This document shows, in pieces, positions 1 through 8,603 of a stretch of 64,000 nt of DNA. The notes under the pieces were generated by a model, which did not search any database, had not been told where the DNA came from, and was given only the letters and a program-made list of their open reading frames with translations. This DNA comes from Halorarum halophilum (lineage in GTDB: Archaea; Halobacteriota; Halobacteria; Halobacteriales; Haloferacaceae). The stretch spans positions 2,356,001-2,420,000 of the forward strand of contig NZ_CP058529.1 in NCBI RefSeq assembly GCF_013401515.1, in the 5' to 3' direction. The stretch's first letter is position 1. The number at the start of each line of letters is the position of its first letter. A program made the position numbers and the translations under genes.

Positions 1-1
1 G

Positions 2-2674
2 CGGTACCGGACGCTCATCGAGCACTTCCCCAACGGCGCCGTCGCCCTCGTCGACGGGGACCTGAACTACCGGACCGTCGGCGGCACCCCCCTCGACGTG
101 GCGGACGTCACGGTCGAGGAGCTCGAGGGGATGCCGGCGGAGAAGGTCCTGCCGTCGAAACTCGCCGACGAACTCGTCCCGCGCTACGAGGCGGCACTCG
201 ACGGGGAGTTCGGCACGTTCGAGCTCGAACTCGGCGACCGGTTCTTCCAGTTCCAGGTCGTCCCCGTCCGGGACGATTCCGGCGACGTCTTCGCCGCGAT
301 GGGGATGTCCCAGGACGTCACCGAACGGAAGCGGTACGAGCGTGAGCTGGAGCGCTTCCGCACCATCGTCGAGACCGTCAACGACGGCGTCTACACCGTC
401 GACGGCGAGGGGCGATTCACGATGGTCAACGAGGCGTACGCCGAGCTGACGGGGTACTCGCGCGAGGAACTCGTCGGCTCCCACGTCTCGCTCGTCATCG
501 ACGACGACGTGGCGGCGTCGGCCCGCGAACTCGAGGGCGAACTGCTCGCGGGCGAGACGGATACCGCCAAGATCGAGGCGGAGATCGCGACCGCCGACGG
601 GGGGACGGTCACCGCGGAGGCGACGTTCGCCATGCTCCCCGACGAGGAGGGGGACGCGGAACGCGTCGGCGTCGTCCGGGACATCAGCGAGCGGAAGGCG
701 TACGAGCGCGCGCTCGAGGAGAGCGAGCGCCGGTACCGGACGCTCGTCGAGCACTTCCCCGACGGCCTCGTCGGCCTGTTCGACGAGGACCTGCGCTACA
801 CGGCCGCGGGCGGCGAACTCGTCGACAAGGTGGGCATCGACCTGGAGGAGGCCATCGGGGCCACCGTCGACGAGCGCCTCCCGGAGGACCTCCTCACCGA
901 GGTCGAGCCGTACTTCCGCGGGGCCCTCGAGGGCGAGGAGTCCACCTTCGAGGTGGAGTACCACGACCGCCACCTGCAGGCGCACACGCTCCCCGTACGG
1001 AACGGTAACGGCGAGATCTTCGCGGGGATGCTGATGGTGCAGGACGTCACCGACCGCGTCGAGCGCGAGCGCGAGATCGAGGAACAGCGCGAACGCTACC
1101 GCCGGCTGGTCGACGTCGCGCCGGTCGCCATCGTCACGTACGACGCCGGGGGCGAGATCCAGTTCGCCAACGAGGCCACGGCCGAGTTGATCGGCGTCGA
1201 CGACACCGAGTCGCTGGTGGGGACGCCCGCGATCGAGTACATCCACCCCGACGAGCGCGAGGAGTCGACGGGGCGCATCCGATCGATGCTGGAGGACCGC
1301 GAGTCGGTCCCGCCGACGGAGCGGCGGATCGTCACCGCCGACGGCGAGGTCAAGCACGTACTCATCGCCAGTATCCCCGTCACCTACGGCGGCGAACCGG
1401 CGGCACAGACCGTCCTCGTCGACGTCACCGAGCGGAAGGAGCACGAGCGGGAACTCGAGGCCCGCGCGCGCCAGCAGGACGTCGTGTCCGAACTGGGCCA
1501 GCGCGCGCTCGAGAACCCCTCGCTCGCCGACCTGTTCGACGAGGCGGTCGAGGCGGTCGCCGACACCCTCGACACCGACTACACGAAGGTGCTCGAGTTG
1601 CAGGAGGACGGCGAGATGCTGTTGCGCTCCGGGGTCGGCTGGCGCGAGGGGCTAGTCGGCGACGCCACGGTCGGGACCGGGAGCGACTCGCAGGCGGGGT
1701 ACACGCTGGACTCGACGGCGCCGGTCGTCGTCGACGACCTCGCGACGGAGTCCCGGTTCAGCGGCCCGGATCTGCTCGTCGAGCACGACGTGTCGGCCGG
1801 CATCAGCACGATCATCGGGCCGCCGGGGGACCCGTGGGGGGTCCTCGGCACCCACGACACCGACCGGACCTGGTTCACCGCAAAGGACGTCAGCTTCGTC
1901 CAGAGCGTCGCGAACATCCTGACGACCGCCATCGAGCGCGCGCGGTACGAGGAGGAACTGAACGAGACGGTCGCCGAACTCCGCGAGTCGAACCAGCGGC
2001 TCGAACAGTTCGCCTACATCGCCTCCCACGACCTGCAGGAGCCGCTGCGGATGATCTCGAACTACCTCCAGCTGCTGGAGGGGCGGTACGCGGACGAACT
2101 CGACGAGAACGCCCGCGACTTCATCGACTTCGCCGTCGACGGCGCCGAGCGCATGAAGGAGATGATCAACGACCTGCTCGCGTACTCACGCGTCGAGACG
2201 GAGGCCGAACCGCTGGAACCCGTCGACAGCGGGGCGGCGGTCTCGAACGCCCTCGACGACCTCCGCCTGCAGATCGAGGAGAACGACGCGGAGATCGATG
2301 TGGGCGACCTGCCGACGGTGGTCGCGGACCGCAACCAGCTCGAGCAGGTGTTCCAGAACCTCGTCTCGAACGCGATCAAGTACCGGGACGATGAGCCCCC
2401 GCGGGTCGAGATCGACGCCGAACGCGGGGACGGCGAGTGGGTGTTCCGGATCTCGGACAACGGCATCGGCATCGACCCGGCGCACGTCGACCGCATCTTC
2501 GAGGTGTTCAAACGGCTCCACACGAACGAGGAGTACCCCGGGACGGGCATCGGGCTCGCGCTGTGCGAGAAGATCGTCGAACGCCACGGGGGGCGCATCT
2601 GGGTCGAGTCCGAGGAGGGGGAAGGGGCGACCTTTTGGTTTACCATCCCGTTCGGAGGACAAGATGAGGACTGA
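2..2674 (+). CDS. Multi-PAS/GAF sensor histidine kinase, 5' end outside window
   Basis: The reading frame is open from the first bases, so the N-terminus is missing; 890 residues are visible. Domains in order: a partial PAS (about 1-100), three more PAS domains (about 115-235, 240-350, 360-480), a GAF domain (about 505-640), then a phytochrome-type kinase core. The phospho-acceptor His lies in ASHDLQEPLR near residue 676. The ATPase N-box (NLVSNAIKY) and G-boxes (DNGIGI, GTGIGLAL) follow. No membrane segment is visible, so it is probably a cytoplasmic sensor. PAS domains 1 and 3 are alike even in DNA sequence (positions 1-60 versus 730-789), which suggests internal duplication. The response-regulator gene that starts 39 nt downstream is the likely partner. 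The ligand cannot be inferred. Confidence 0.93.
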   Translation, partial: RYRTLIEHFPNGAVALVDGDLNYRTVGGTPLDVADVTVEELEGMPAEKVLPSKLADELVPRYEAALDGEFGTFELELGDRFFQFQVVPVRDDSGDVFAAMGMSQDVTERKRYERELERFRTIVETVNDGVYTVDGEGRFTMVNEAYAELTGYSREELVGSHVSLVIDDDVAASARELEGELLAGETDTAKIEAEIATADGGTVTAEATFAMLPDEEGDAERVGVVRDISERKAYERALEESERRYRTLVEHFPDGLVGLFDEDLRYTAAGGELVDKVGIDLEEAIGATVDERLPEDLLTEVEPYFRGALEGEESTFEVEYHDRHLQAHTLPVRNGNGEIFAGMLMVQDVTDRVEREREIEEQRERYRRLVDVAPVAIVTYDAGGEIQFANEATAELIGVDDTESLVGTPAIEYIHPDEREESTGRIRSMLEDRESVPPTERRIVTADGEVKHVLIASIPVTYGGEPAAQTVLVDVTERKEHERELEARARQQDVVSELGQRALENPSLADLFDEAVEAVADTLDTDYTKVLELQEDGEMLLRSGVGWREGLVGDATVGTGSDSQAGYTLDSTAPVVVDDLATESRFSGPDLLVEHDVSAGISTIIGPPGDPWGVLGTHDTDRTWFTAKDVSFVQSVANILTTAIERARYEEELNETVAELRESNQRLEQFAYIASHDLQEPLRMISNYLQLLEGRYADELDENARDFIDFAVDGAERMKEMINDLLAYSRVETEAEPLEPVDSGAAVSNALDDLRLQIEENDAEIDVGDLPTVVADRNQLEQVFQNLVSNAIKYRDDEPPRVEIDAERGDGEWVFRISDNGIGIDPAHVDRIFEVFKRLHTNEEYPGTGIGLALCEKIVERHGGRIWVESEEGEGATFWFTIPFGGQDED

Positions 2675-2713
2675 CGCTTTCGCCACCGCCGTTCGGGCCG
2701 GGGGAGGGTGCCG

Positions 2714-3166
2714 ATGACCGGGCAGACGTCGTGTGAACCCGTCGACATCCTCCTCGTCGAGGACAACCCCGGCGACGTGCGACTCACCAAGGAGGCGTTC
2801 ACCGGGGCCCGCATCAACAACACGATGCACGTCGTCACCGACGGCGAAGCCGCGCTCGACTTCCTCCACCAGCGCGGGGAGCACGAGTCGGCCCCCCGGC
2901 CGAAACTGGTGCTCCTCGACCTGAACCTCCCGAAGGTGGACGGTCTCGAGGTGCTCGAAGCGGTGAAGGACGACCCCGACCTCACGTCGATCCCGGTGAT
3001 CATCCTGACGAGTTCGGAGGCCGAGGAGGACATCGTGCGGAGCTACGAACTGCACACGAACGCGTACCTCACGAAGCCGATCAACCCCGACGAGTTCATG
3101 GAGCTCGTCAGATCGTTCGAGCAGTTCTGGTTCACGCTGGTCCGGCTTCCGGACCCGGTGGAGTGA
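2714..3166 (+). CDS. Single-domain response regulator, Rcp1-like
   Basis: A 150-residue stand-alone receiver domain with no output domain. It begins with the acidic pocket (LLVEDNPGD). The phospho-acceptor Asp is near residue 69 in LLDLNLP, and the conserved Thr (ILTSS) and Lys (LTKPIN, near 121) are present. The NPGDVRL signature after the acidic pair is typical of receivers paired with phytochrome-like kinases. ATG at 2714 is preferred because GGGGAGGG sits just upstream; a GTG at 2708 is the alternative. It lies between the kinase and a larger regulator that starts 4 nt after its stop, so it probably shuttles phosphate in this pathway. Confidence 0.93.
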   Translation: MTGQTSCEPVDILLVEDNPGDVRLTKEAFTGARINNTMHVVTDGEAALDFLHQRGEHESAPRPKLVLLDLNLPKVDGLEVLEAVKDDPDLTSIPVIILTSSEAEEDIVRSYELHTNAYLTKPINPDEFMELVRSFEQFWFTLVRLPDPVE

Positions 3167-3170
3167 TCCG

Positions 3171-5213
3171 ATGAGCCACGACGACCCGCTCCAGCTCCTG
3201 CTGATCGAGGACAACCCCGGGGACGCCCGGTACATCACCGAACTGCTCCAGGAGGCCACCGAGCTCTCGGCCCGGGTCCGGAGCCAGGAGGTGGGAGACG
3301 GGCAGGTGTTCGACGAGGACGGGACGGCGCCGACCATCCACCACGAGTCGAGGCTCGAGGCGGGCTTGAACCTGCTCGACGAGGTCGCGGTCGACGTCGT
3401 GCTGCTCGACCTCGACCTGCCGGACAGCGAGGGGCTGGAGACGCTCTCGACCACACTCGACCGGGCATCGGCCCCGGTCGTCGTGCTCACCGGGCTCCGC
3501 GACCGGGAACGTGGGCTCAAGGCGCTGCGCAGCGGCGCCGACGAGTACCTCGTGAAGGACGAGGTGAACAGCGACCTGCTGATCCGGACGGTGTACCACG
3601 CCGTCGAGCGCCGAGCCCACCTGCGCGAGCTGAAGCGGTACGAGGTGCTCATCGAGGAGTCGACCGACGTCAACGCGGTCGTCGACCTGGACGGGACCAT
3701 CCAGTACGTGACCCCGTCGGTCGAGACCGTCCTCGGCTACGAGCCCGGGGAGCTGACGGGCGAGAACGGGTTCGAGTACGTCCACCCCGACGACCGCGAG
3801 GGGGCGAGGAAGTCGCTCAAGCGGGTCCTGGAGACCGACGACGCCCCCTCCATGGAGTTCCGGTTCGAACACAGGGACGGCTCGTGGGTCGTCCTCGAGG
3901 TCCGCGGGCGCGACCTGCGCGAGGAGGAGCTCATCGACGGCATCGTCCTCTACACCACGGACGTCACCGAGCGGAAGCGGCGCGAGGAGCAACTGGCACA
4001 GCAGCGCGAGGAGCTCGCCGCGCTGAACCAGCTGAACGGCGTCGTCCAGGAGATCACCCACCGGGTCATCGAGTCGGCGACCCGGGAGGAGCTCGAACGG
4101 GCCGTCTGCGAGGCGCTGGCCGGCAGCGACTCCTACTCGTTCGCGTGGATCGGCGAGGTCGACGCGGCCTCCGAGAAGGTCGTCGTCCGCACGGAGGCCG
4201 GCGTCGAGGACTACCTCGGCGACGTGGAGATCACCGTCGACGACGGGTCAACGGGGCAGGGGCCGACCGGCCGGGCGATCCGGACGGGGACCATCCAGGT
4301 CGCCCGGAACGTCCACGAGGACCCCGACTACGAGCCCTGGTGGGACCACGCCGAGGAACACGGCATCCACTCGTCGGCGGCCATCCCGTTCGTCCACGAC
4401 GGGATGCTGTACGGCGTCCTGAACGTCTACTCGGACCGCCGCTACGCCTTCGGCGACGACGAGCGGGCGGTCATCGGTCAGCTCGGGCAAGTCGTCGGCC
4501 ACGCCATCACGGCCATCGAACGGAAGCAGGCGCTGATGAGCGAGGAGGTCATCGAGGTGAAGTTCGTCGTCCAGAACTACCTCGATTCGCTCGGCGTCGC
4601 CGGCGGCACGGACGACTCGATCTCCTTCGAACGGGTCGTTCCGCTCGGGGACGATCGGTACGCCGTCTACGGGCGGGCGGGCGCCGACGCCATCGACGTC
4701 CTCGACGCGGTGCGGGAGCACGACCCGTCCTGGGAGTCGGTGACAGTGCTGTCCGAGGGCGGCGACGAGATACGGTTCGAACTCACCCTCTCCGGGTCGA
4801 CGATGCTCACGGCCATCGCGTCCGCGCACGGCCGCGTCCACCGCGCCACCATCGAGGACGGGGCGCTCGAAGTGACCGTCCACCTCCCGCCGGGCGCGAA
4901 CGTACGGTCTGTCGTCGACACGATGCAGGAGGCGTACCCGATGACGCAGTTGCTCGCCCAGCGGCGCACGGAGCGGCGACCTGAGGCGCAGGTCGACGTC
5001 CGGCAGGCGTTCGACGAGCAGTTGACCCTCCGCCAGCAGAGCGCCCTGGAGGCGGCGTACTTCTCGGGCTTCTTCGAGTGGCCGCGGGACAGTTCCGGCG
5101 AAGACGTCGCGGAGTCGCTGGACGTCTCCGCGCCGACGTTCCACCAGCACCTGCGGGCCGCCGAACGAAAGCTCCTGGAGGCGGTGTTCGAGGCGTCGGA
5201 CACGGAGCGTTGA
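3171..5213 (+). CDS. REC-PAS-GAF-Bat HTH transcriptional regulator
   Basis: 680 residues. Order: receiver domain (about 5-135; LLIEDNPGDARY, LLDLDLPDSEG, Lys in YLVKDE), PAS domain (about 150-265), GAF domain (about 290-445), a Bat-type regulatory domain (about 460-620) and a C-terminal helix-turn-helix of the bacterio-opsin-activator type (about 625-678; LTLRQQSALEAAYFSGFFEW, VSAPTFHQHLRAAE). It is cytoplasmic and likely binds DNA. The start is 4 nt after the upstream receiver gene, which indicates one operon with the kinase. Bat-type proteins regulate diverse haloarchaeal genes. No opsin or carotenoid gene is in this window, so the targets are unknown. Confidence 0.92.
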   Translation: MSHDDPLQLLLIEDNPGDARYITELLQEATELSARVRSQEVGDGQVFDEDGTAPTIHHESRLEAGLNLLDEVAVDVVLLDLDLPDSEGLETLSTTLDRASAPVVVLTGLRDRERGLKALRSGADEYLVKDEVNSDLLIRTVYHAVERRAHLRELKRYEVLIEESTDVNAVVDLDGTIQYVTPSVETVLGYEPGELTGENGFEYVHPDDREGARKSLKRVLETDDAPSMEFRFEHRDGSWVVLEVRGRDLREEELIDGIVLYTTDVTERKRREEQLAQQREELAALNQLNGVVQEITHRVIESATREELERAVCEALAGSDSYSFAWIGEVDAASEKVVVRTEAGVEDYLGDVEITVDDGSTGQGPTGRAIRTGTIQVARNVHEDPDYEPWWDHAEEHGIHSSAAIPFVHDGMLYGVLNVYSDRRYAFGDDERAVIGQLGQVVGHAITAIERKQALMSEEVIEVKFVVQNYLDSLGVAGGTDDSISFERVVPLGDDRYAVYGRAGADAIDVLDAVREHDPSWESVTVLSEGGDEIRFELTLSGSTMLTAIASAHGRVHRATIEDGALEVTVHLPPGANVRSVVDTMQEAYPMTQLLAQRRTERRPEAQVDVRQAFDEQLTLRQQSALEAAYFSGFFEWPRDSSGEDVAESLDVSAPTFHQHLRAAERKLLEAVFEASDTER

Positions 5214-5314
5214 CCGGCGGTGGCGACCGTCATCGCGGAGGAAAACCCGACGACGCGGTGGACGGTAAACAATTAGGCCGAGGGGCTATGCGGTATCCGT
5301 CGAAGGGAAGGTGT

Positions 5315-6037
5315 ATGAGCGAAGCCCCCCCGGAGGTGCCCTGTGAATCGTCGACGAACCAGGGATGCCTAGAACGCTCACGCTCGGACGCCGAACTCCT
5401 CGCGGCCGCGGCGGTCCCCCGTCGTCGGGCGGTCCTGGCGACGCTCCGCGACCACGGAGAGTTCGCCATGAGCGACCTGGCGACCCACGTGGTCGCGCGC
5501 GAGGAGGGAGTCGCGACGGACGAGGTGACGGACGCACGGCGCAACCGGGCGCTCACGGGACTTCACCACCAGCACGTGCCGGCGCTCGCCGACACCGGCC
5601 TCGTCGTGTACCAGCACGACGAGGAGGAGCCCCGCGTCGGACCCGCGGTCTGGCTCGCGGACGACCCCACCTTCGACGCCATCGAATCGGCGTTCGCGAC
5701 GGGACGGACGGACGAGGTCGTCGACACGCTCCTGGCGGACTCCGCCCGGGAACTCGTCGTCTCGATCCTCCGGGAGCACGAGGGGGCGTTCGCGCTCGAC
5801 GACCTCGCGTCGGCGGTCGCGGCCGTCGGGCGAACGGCCGGCTCCCCGCCCCCGGAGCGGGCGGTCACGTCCGCGGTCGCCTCGCTCCACCACGTCCACC
5901 TGCCGAAGCTCGACGACGTCGGCATCGTCGAGTACGACGCCGCGGAGCGAACCGTCGAGTTCGAGTCGGTCCCCGAGATCTACGACCTCGTCGTCGAGGG
6001 GACGAGCAACGTCGCCGTGTCGGACCCGAGCGAGTAA
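5315..6037 (+). CDS. Haloarchaeal tandem winged-helix protein (DUF7344-like)
   Basis: 240 residues with two related modules of about 85 residues (about 30-115 and 130-220). Each has the pattern RRxVLxxLRxHG, a helix-turn-helix-like stretch, then LHHxHxPxLxDxGxVxY. This matches the haloarchaeal DUF7344 winged-helix family as I recall it. The first module ends in LHHQHVPALADTGLVVY and the second in LHHVHLPKLDDVGIVEY. ATG 5315 is chosen because GGGAAGGTG immediately precedes it; ATG 5288 in the same frame is less likely. It probably binds DNA. It may be functionally linked to the signalling genes upstream, but there is no direct evidence. The stop codon is inside a tandem repeat. Confidence 0.82.
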   Translation: MSEAPPEVPCESSTNQGCLERSRSDAELLAAAAVPRRRAVLATLRDHGEFAMSDLATHVVAREEGVATDEVTDARRNRALTGLHHQHVPALADTGLVVYQHDEEEPRVGPAVWLADDPTFDAIESAFATGRTDEVVDTLLADSARELVVSILREHEGAFALDDLASAVAAVGRTAGSPPPERAVTSAVASLHHVHLPKLDDVGIVEYDAAERTVEFESVPEIYDLVVEGTSNVAVSDPSE

Positions 6038-6098
6038 CGACGTCGCCCTGGACAGCGAGTAACGACGTCGCCCTGGACAGCGAGTAACGACGTCGCCC
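6030..6098. repeat. 25-bp tandem repeat, about 2.8 copies, spanning a stop codon
   Basis: Units start at 6030, 6055 and 6080 (the last is 19 bp) and begin GCGAGTAACGACGTCG. The first unit contains the last Glu codon and the TAA stop of the preceding gene, so each further unit repeats that Glu-stop pair. This looks like recent slippage or tandem duplication at the 3' end of the gene. Confidence 0.95.
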
Positions 6099-6135
6099 GG
6101 CGGACGGGAGAGGCGTCGAACCGGGGCAGAACCGG

Positions 6136-7260
6136 TCACTCGACGTCCAGGTCGGCGAGCGCGAGCCGCCAGGCGTCGGGGTCAGTGAGGTCGCGGCCGT
6201 CGACGTGCCACTTCGGGTCGCCGTCGGCCGCGAGCGGCCGAACGACCTGCGTCGTCCGGGTCGCTACCCGCGAGAGGGGGAACGCGTCGTCGCGCAGGAA
6301 CCCCCGAGCGCGAAGCACCTCCTCGTGGACTGACGACGAAGCTTTCAGGAGGTCGACGTCCCGGTAGTCCCGCACGAGGTCCGCGAGCAGCGCAGCGATC
6401 GCGTCCGACTCCCTTTCCCCCTCCCGCATCGGCTGGACGTCGAGTAGTTGCGTGCACGTGTACCCGTCGAGGTGCTCCGTGGCGGCGACGACGGCGGCGA
6501 CCGGGTCGCCGTCCCGACGCGCGAGGTACGTCGTCGTCTCCCAGCGCGGGTTGTCGAAGCGCCACTCGTAGAACGCCCGGTCGCGGGGGACGGAGATCCG
6601 GTCCGGTCGGGCGTCCGCCGTGAGGGTCGCGAGTTCCGCGACCGGAACCGACTCGTGTCGCTCGACCGTGAAGTCGTCGACGCTCCCCCTGAGCCGGTCG
6701 CGGACGCGGAGCCAGCCGTGGAGCAACGGCTCGGTCACTCCCGCCACGACGGTGCTTCCGGGGAGGTCGCTCGTCTCCTTCTTCTGGGTCACCACTGCGC
6801 TCGGGTTCTGCATCCGGTACGCCTGCGGGAAGGGGCCGACCACCCGCCAGTCGAACTTCCGGAGCCCCGGGAGGAGCATCTCGCTCGGGAAGTTGAACAG
6901 CAGGTCCGCCCGCGCCGAGTAGCGGTCGATGAGCCGCTCGGTCATCCGCGTGAACAACCCTCGACGCCGGTGGTCGGGGTCGACGATCCAGTCGACCGGC
7001 TGGTAGGCGAACAGGTCGCGGTCCCCGAACTGAAGCGGGAGCGGGAGCAGCGGTTCGGCGCCGACGAGGTCGCCGTCCCGCTCCGCGACGACCATCTCGA
7101 CGTCCGTCGCGTACGGGTTCTCCTCGAACCGCCACTCGAACCAGTCCGCCCCCTTCGTTCGCCCCCACACGCGCTCGTACAGCGAGAGGAACCCATCCCT
7201 GTCGTCCGGGCGGTAGGATCGGACGTCGTAATCGTTCCGTTCCTCGACGGAGGCGGTCAT
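6136..7260 (-). CDS. GNAT-family N-acetyltransferase
   Basis: 374 residues. The N-terminal half is a GCN5-related acetyltransferase fold: YRPDDRDGFLSLYERVWG at the start, a beta-strand region, then the acetyl-CoA loop DHRRRGLFTRM near residues 93-103. The C-terminal half (DRAFYEWRFDNP onward) looks like a second GNAT-like or sterol-carrier-like module, as in two-domain haloarchaeal family members. It should be cytoplasmic; the acetyl acceptor is unknown. It is monocistronic between convergent or separated neighbours. ATG 7260 begins a sequence consistent with family N-termini. A 295-bp upstream gap holds inverted repeats noted separately. Confidence 0.8.
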   Translation of the reverse strand: MTASVEERNDYDVRSYRPDDRDGFLSLYERVWGRTKGADWFEWRFEENPYATDVEMVVAERDGDLVGAEPLLPLPLQFGDRDLFAYQPVDWIVDPDHRRRGLFTRMTERLIDRYSARADLLFNFPSEMLLPGLRKFDWRVVGPFPQAYRMQNPSAVVTQKKETSDLPGSTVVAGVTEPLLHGWLRVRDRLRGSVDDFTVERHESVPVAELATLTADARPDRISVPRDRAFYEWRFDNPRWETTTYLARRDGDPVAAVVAATEHLDGYTCTQLLDVQPMREGERESDAIAALLADLVRDYRDVDLLKASSSVHEEVLRARGFLRDDAFPLSRVATRTTQVVRPLAADGDPKWHVDGRDLTDPDAWRLALADLDVE

Positions 7261-7555
7261 GGGCCTCTACGTACCGCATCCGATGGGTTTAGTAATCGGA
7301 GCTTACCTCAGTGGCGCCTCGACGGTCGGGATGTCACCAGCCGGTAGGTGTTCCCGTCGGGCGGTCGCGCCGCTACAAATGGGGTTTGCCGGCCATCGAG
7401 TCCGTTAGCTCCGGAACCGTCCGTGAGGTAAGCCTACCTTGTCGAGCGGAGCGAACGATATCAACCAGACACAATCGTCGAAATCGTCGGAAAGGGTACG
7501 ATGAGTGAGGAACCGTGCGACCCCGAAAAGCGCCCTCCGAACGGCCGATCCGATC
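7261..7555. promoter_or_regulatory. Gap with paired inverted motifs upstream of the GNAT gene
   Basis: No convincing gene. The 10-mer GCTTACCTCA at 7301-7310 recurs as its exact reverse complement TGAGGTAAGC at 7424-7433. The second copy overlaps the imperfect palindrome AGGTA-AGCC-TACCT (7426-7439), which resembles a dimeric repressor site of DtxR-like type. The first copy lies about 40 nt from the GNAT start codon. A regulator binding both copies could act on that gene; this is inference. Confidence 0.4.
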
Positions 7556-8434
7556 TCAGTACCGCGAGGGGAGGTACGCCAGCCCGATCATGAAGATGGA
7601 GATGAGGCCGCTCAGCAGCGTGACGCCCCAGAGCCCGTCCTTGTGCGTCTTGTAGTCGGTCGACTCCTGCTGGTAGGCCTGATACTGGTCGAACTGCTGG
7701 GTGAGCACCATCGTCTCGTTGTCCGGGAAGTAGGCGAAGTACGTGGTCGAGCCGACCGTGACGTTCGCCCGATCCTCGACCTCGACCTCGTTCGTCTGCG
7801 GGGCGGTCCACGCGAGCGTCGCGCCGCTGGAGTTGACGGTGTCGACGGTCGCCGTGTTGTTCTCAACGTTCGGCACCTCGTCGCCCTGCGAGTAGGTGCG
7901 CTCCTCCGGGGCGGGGAAGTACTCGTCGGCGGGGATCAGCTCCCGCGAGCCGTTCCCGTTGGCCGAGCGGACGACGTACTCCTGGCCGTCGACGGTGGTC
8001 GTCTGGTTCTCGACGGCGGAGTCGTTCTGGAGGATCGCCTGGCGGTTCTGTACCTCGCTGAGCGTGACGCTCTCGTTCTGGCCGGTCGGGACGGTGACGT
8101 TCCAGTCCTGGCCGTCGTAGGTGACGGTCGACCCGTTCTCCCACGTCAGCGTCTGCCGGGCCGAGGTGTTCGTCCAGTTGAGGGCGCCCGAGCGCTCCAG
8201 GGTCTCGCCGCCACCGCCGCCGTGGCCGCCGCCCCCACCGCCGGACATCTCGGCTTCGATGCTCTGGACGTTGTACTCGGTTCCGTCGACGGTGAAGCTC
8301 TCCCCCTGCTGGAGCGTGTGCTCGGGGTTCTCCACCGAGAAGTGCGGCGCGCTCGCGGTGGCGATGAGGGAGAACGACACCGCGCCCACGACGAGGAAGA
8401 ACGCGACGTAGACGGCGGCGGCGCGTCGTTGCAT
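7556..8434 (-). CDS. Membrane-anchored, sequon-rich surface protein of unknown function
   Basis: 292 residues. An N-terminal hydrophobic segment (about 8-28, VYVAFFLVVGAVSFSLIATA) acts as signal or anchor. A Gly-rich linker with one His lies near residues 65-78. A beta-rich extracellular part follows, with repeated TVDG/TYDGQ-W/EYxV motifs near residues 100-230. A second hydrophobic segment (LLSGLISIFMIGLAYLP) lies at the C-terminus. About twelve N-X-S/T sequons lie between the two membrane segments, so it is probably N-glycosylated on the cell surface. I do not recognise a family. It appears to be a single-gene transcript on the minus strand. Confidence 0.75.
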   Translation of the reverse strand: MQRRAAAVYVAFFLVVGAVSFSLIATASAPHFSVENPEHTLQQGESFTVDGTEYNVQSIEAEMSGGGGGGHGGGGGETLERSGALNWTNTSARQTLTWENGSTVTYDGQDWNVTVPTGQNESVTLSEVQNRQAILQNDSAVENQTTTVDGQEYVVRSANGNGSRELIPADEYFPAPEERTYSQGDEVPNVENNTATVDTVNSSGATLAWTAPQTNEVEVEDRANVTVGSTTYFAYFPDNETMVLTQQFDQYQAYQQESTDYKTHKDGLWGVTLLSGLISIFMIGLAYLPSRY

Positions 8435-8603
8435 ACGGGGAGGACGGGGCGCCCGGCGTTTAACCGTTACTTTCTGTGAGGACGACCGCGACGGTCCGGT
8501 CGTCCATCGACTCTGACCCGACCGTCTACCCGCCCCGTCACGACCGCATCCACTGGCTCCGCCCGCCCGGGGCTTTTTTGCGAATCGGCGGTGAGGTCCA
8601 GGT

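Noticed and set aside
6030-6098. CRISPR array
   Set aside because: Units are head-to-tail without spacers and there are no cas genes.
7501-7593. 30-codon plus ORF (MSEEPCDPEKRPP...)
   Set aside because: It overlaps the end of the minus-strand surface-protein gene and has no further support.
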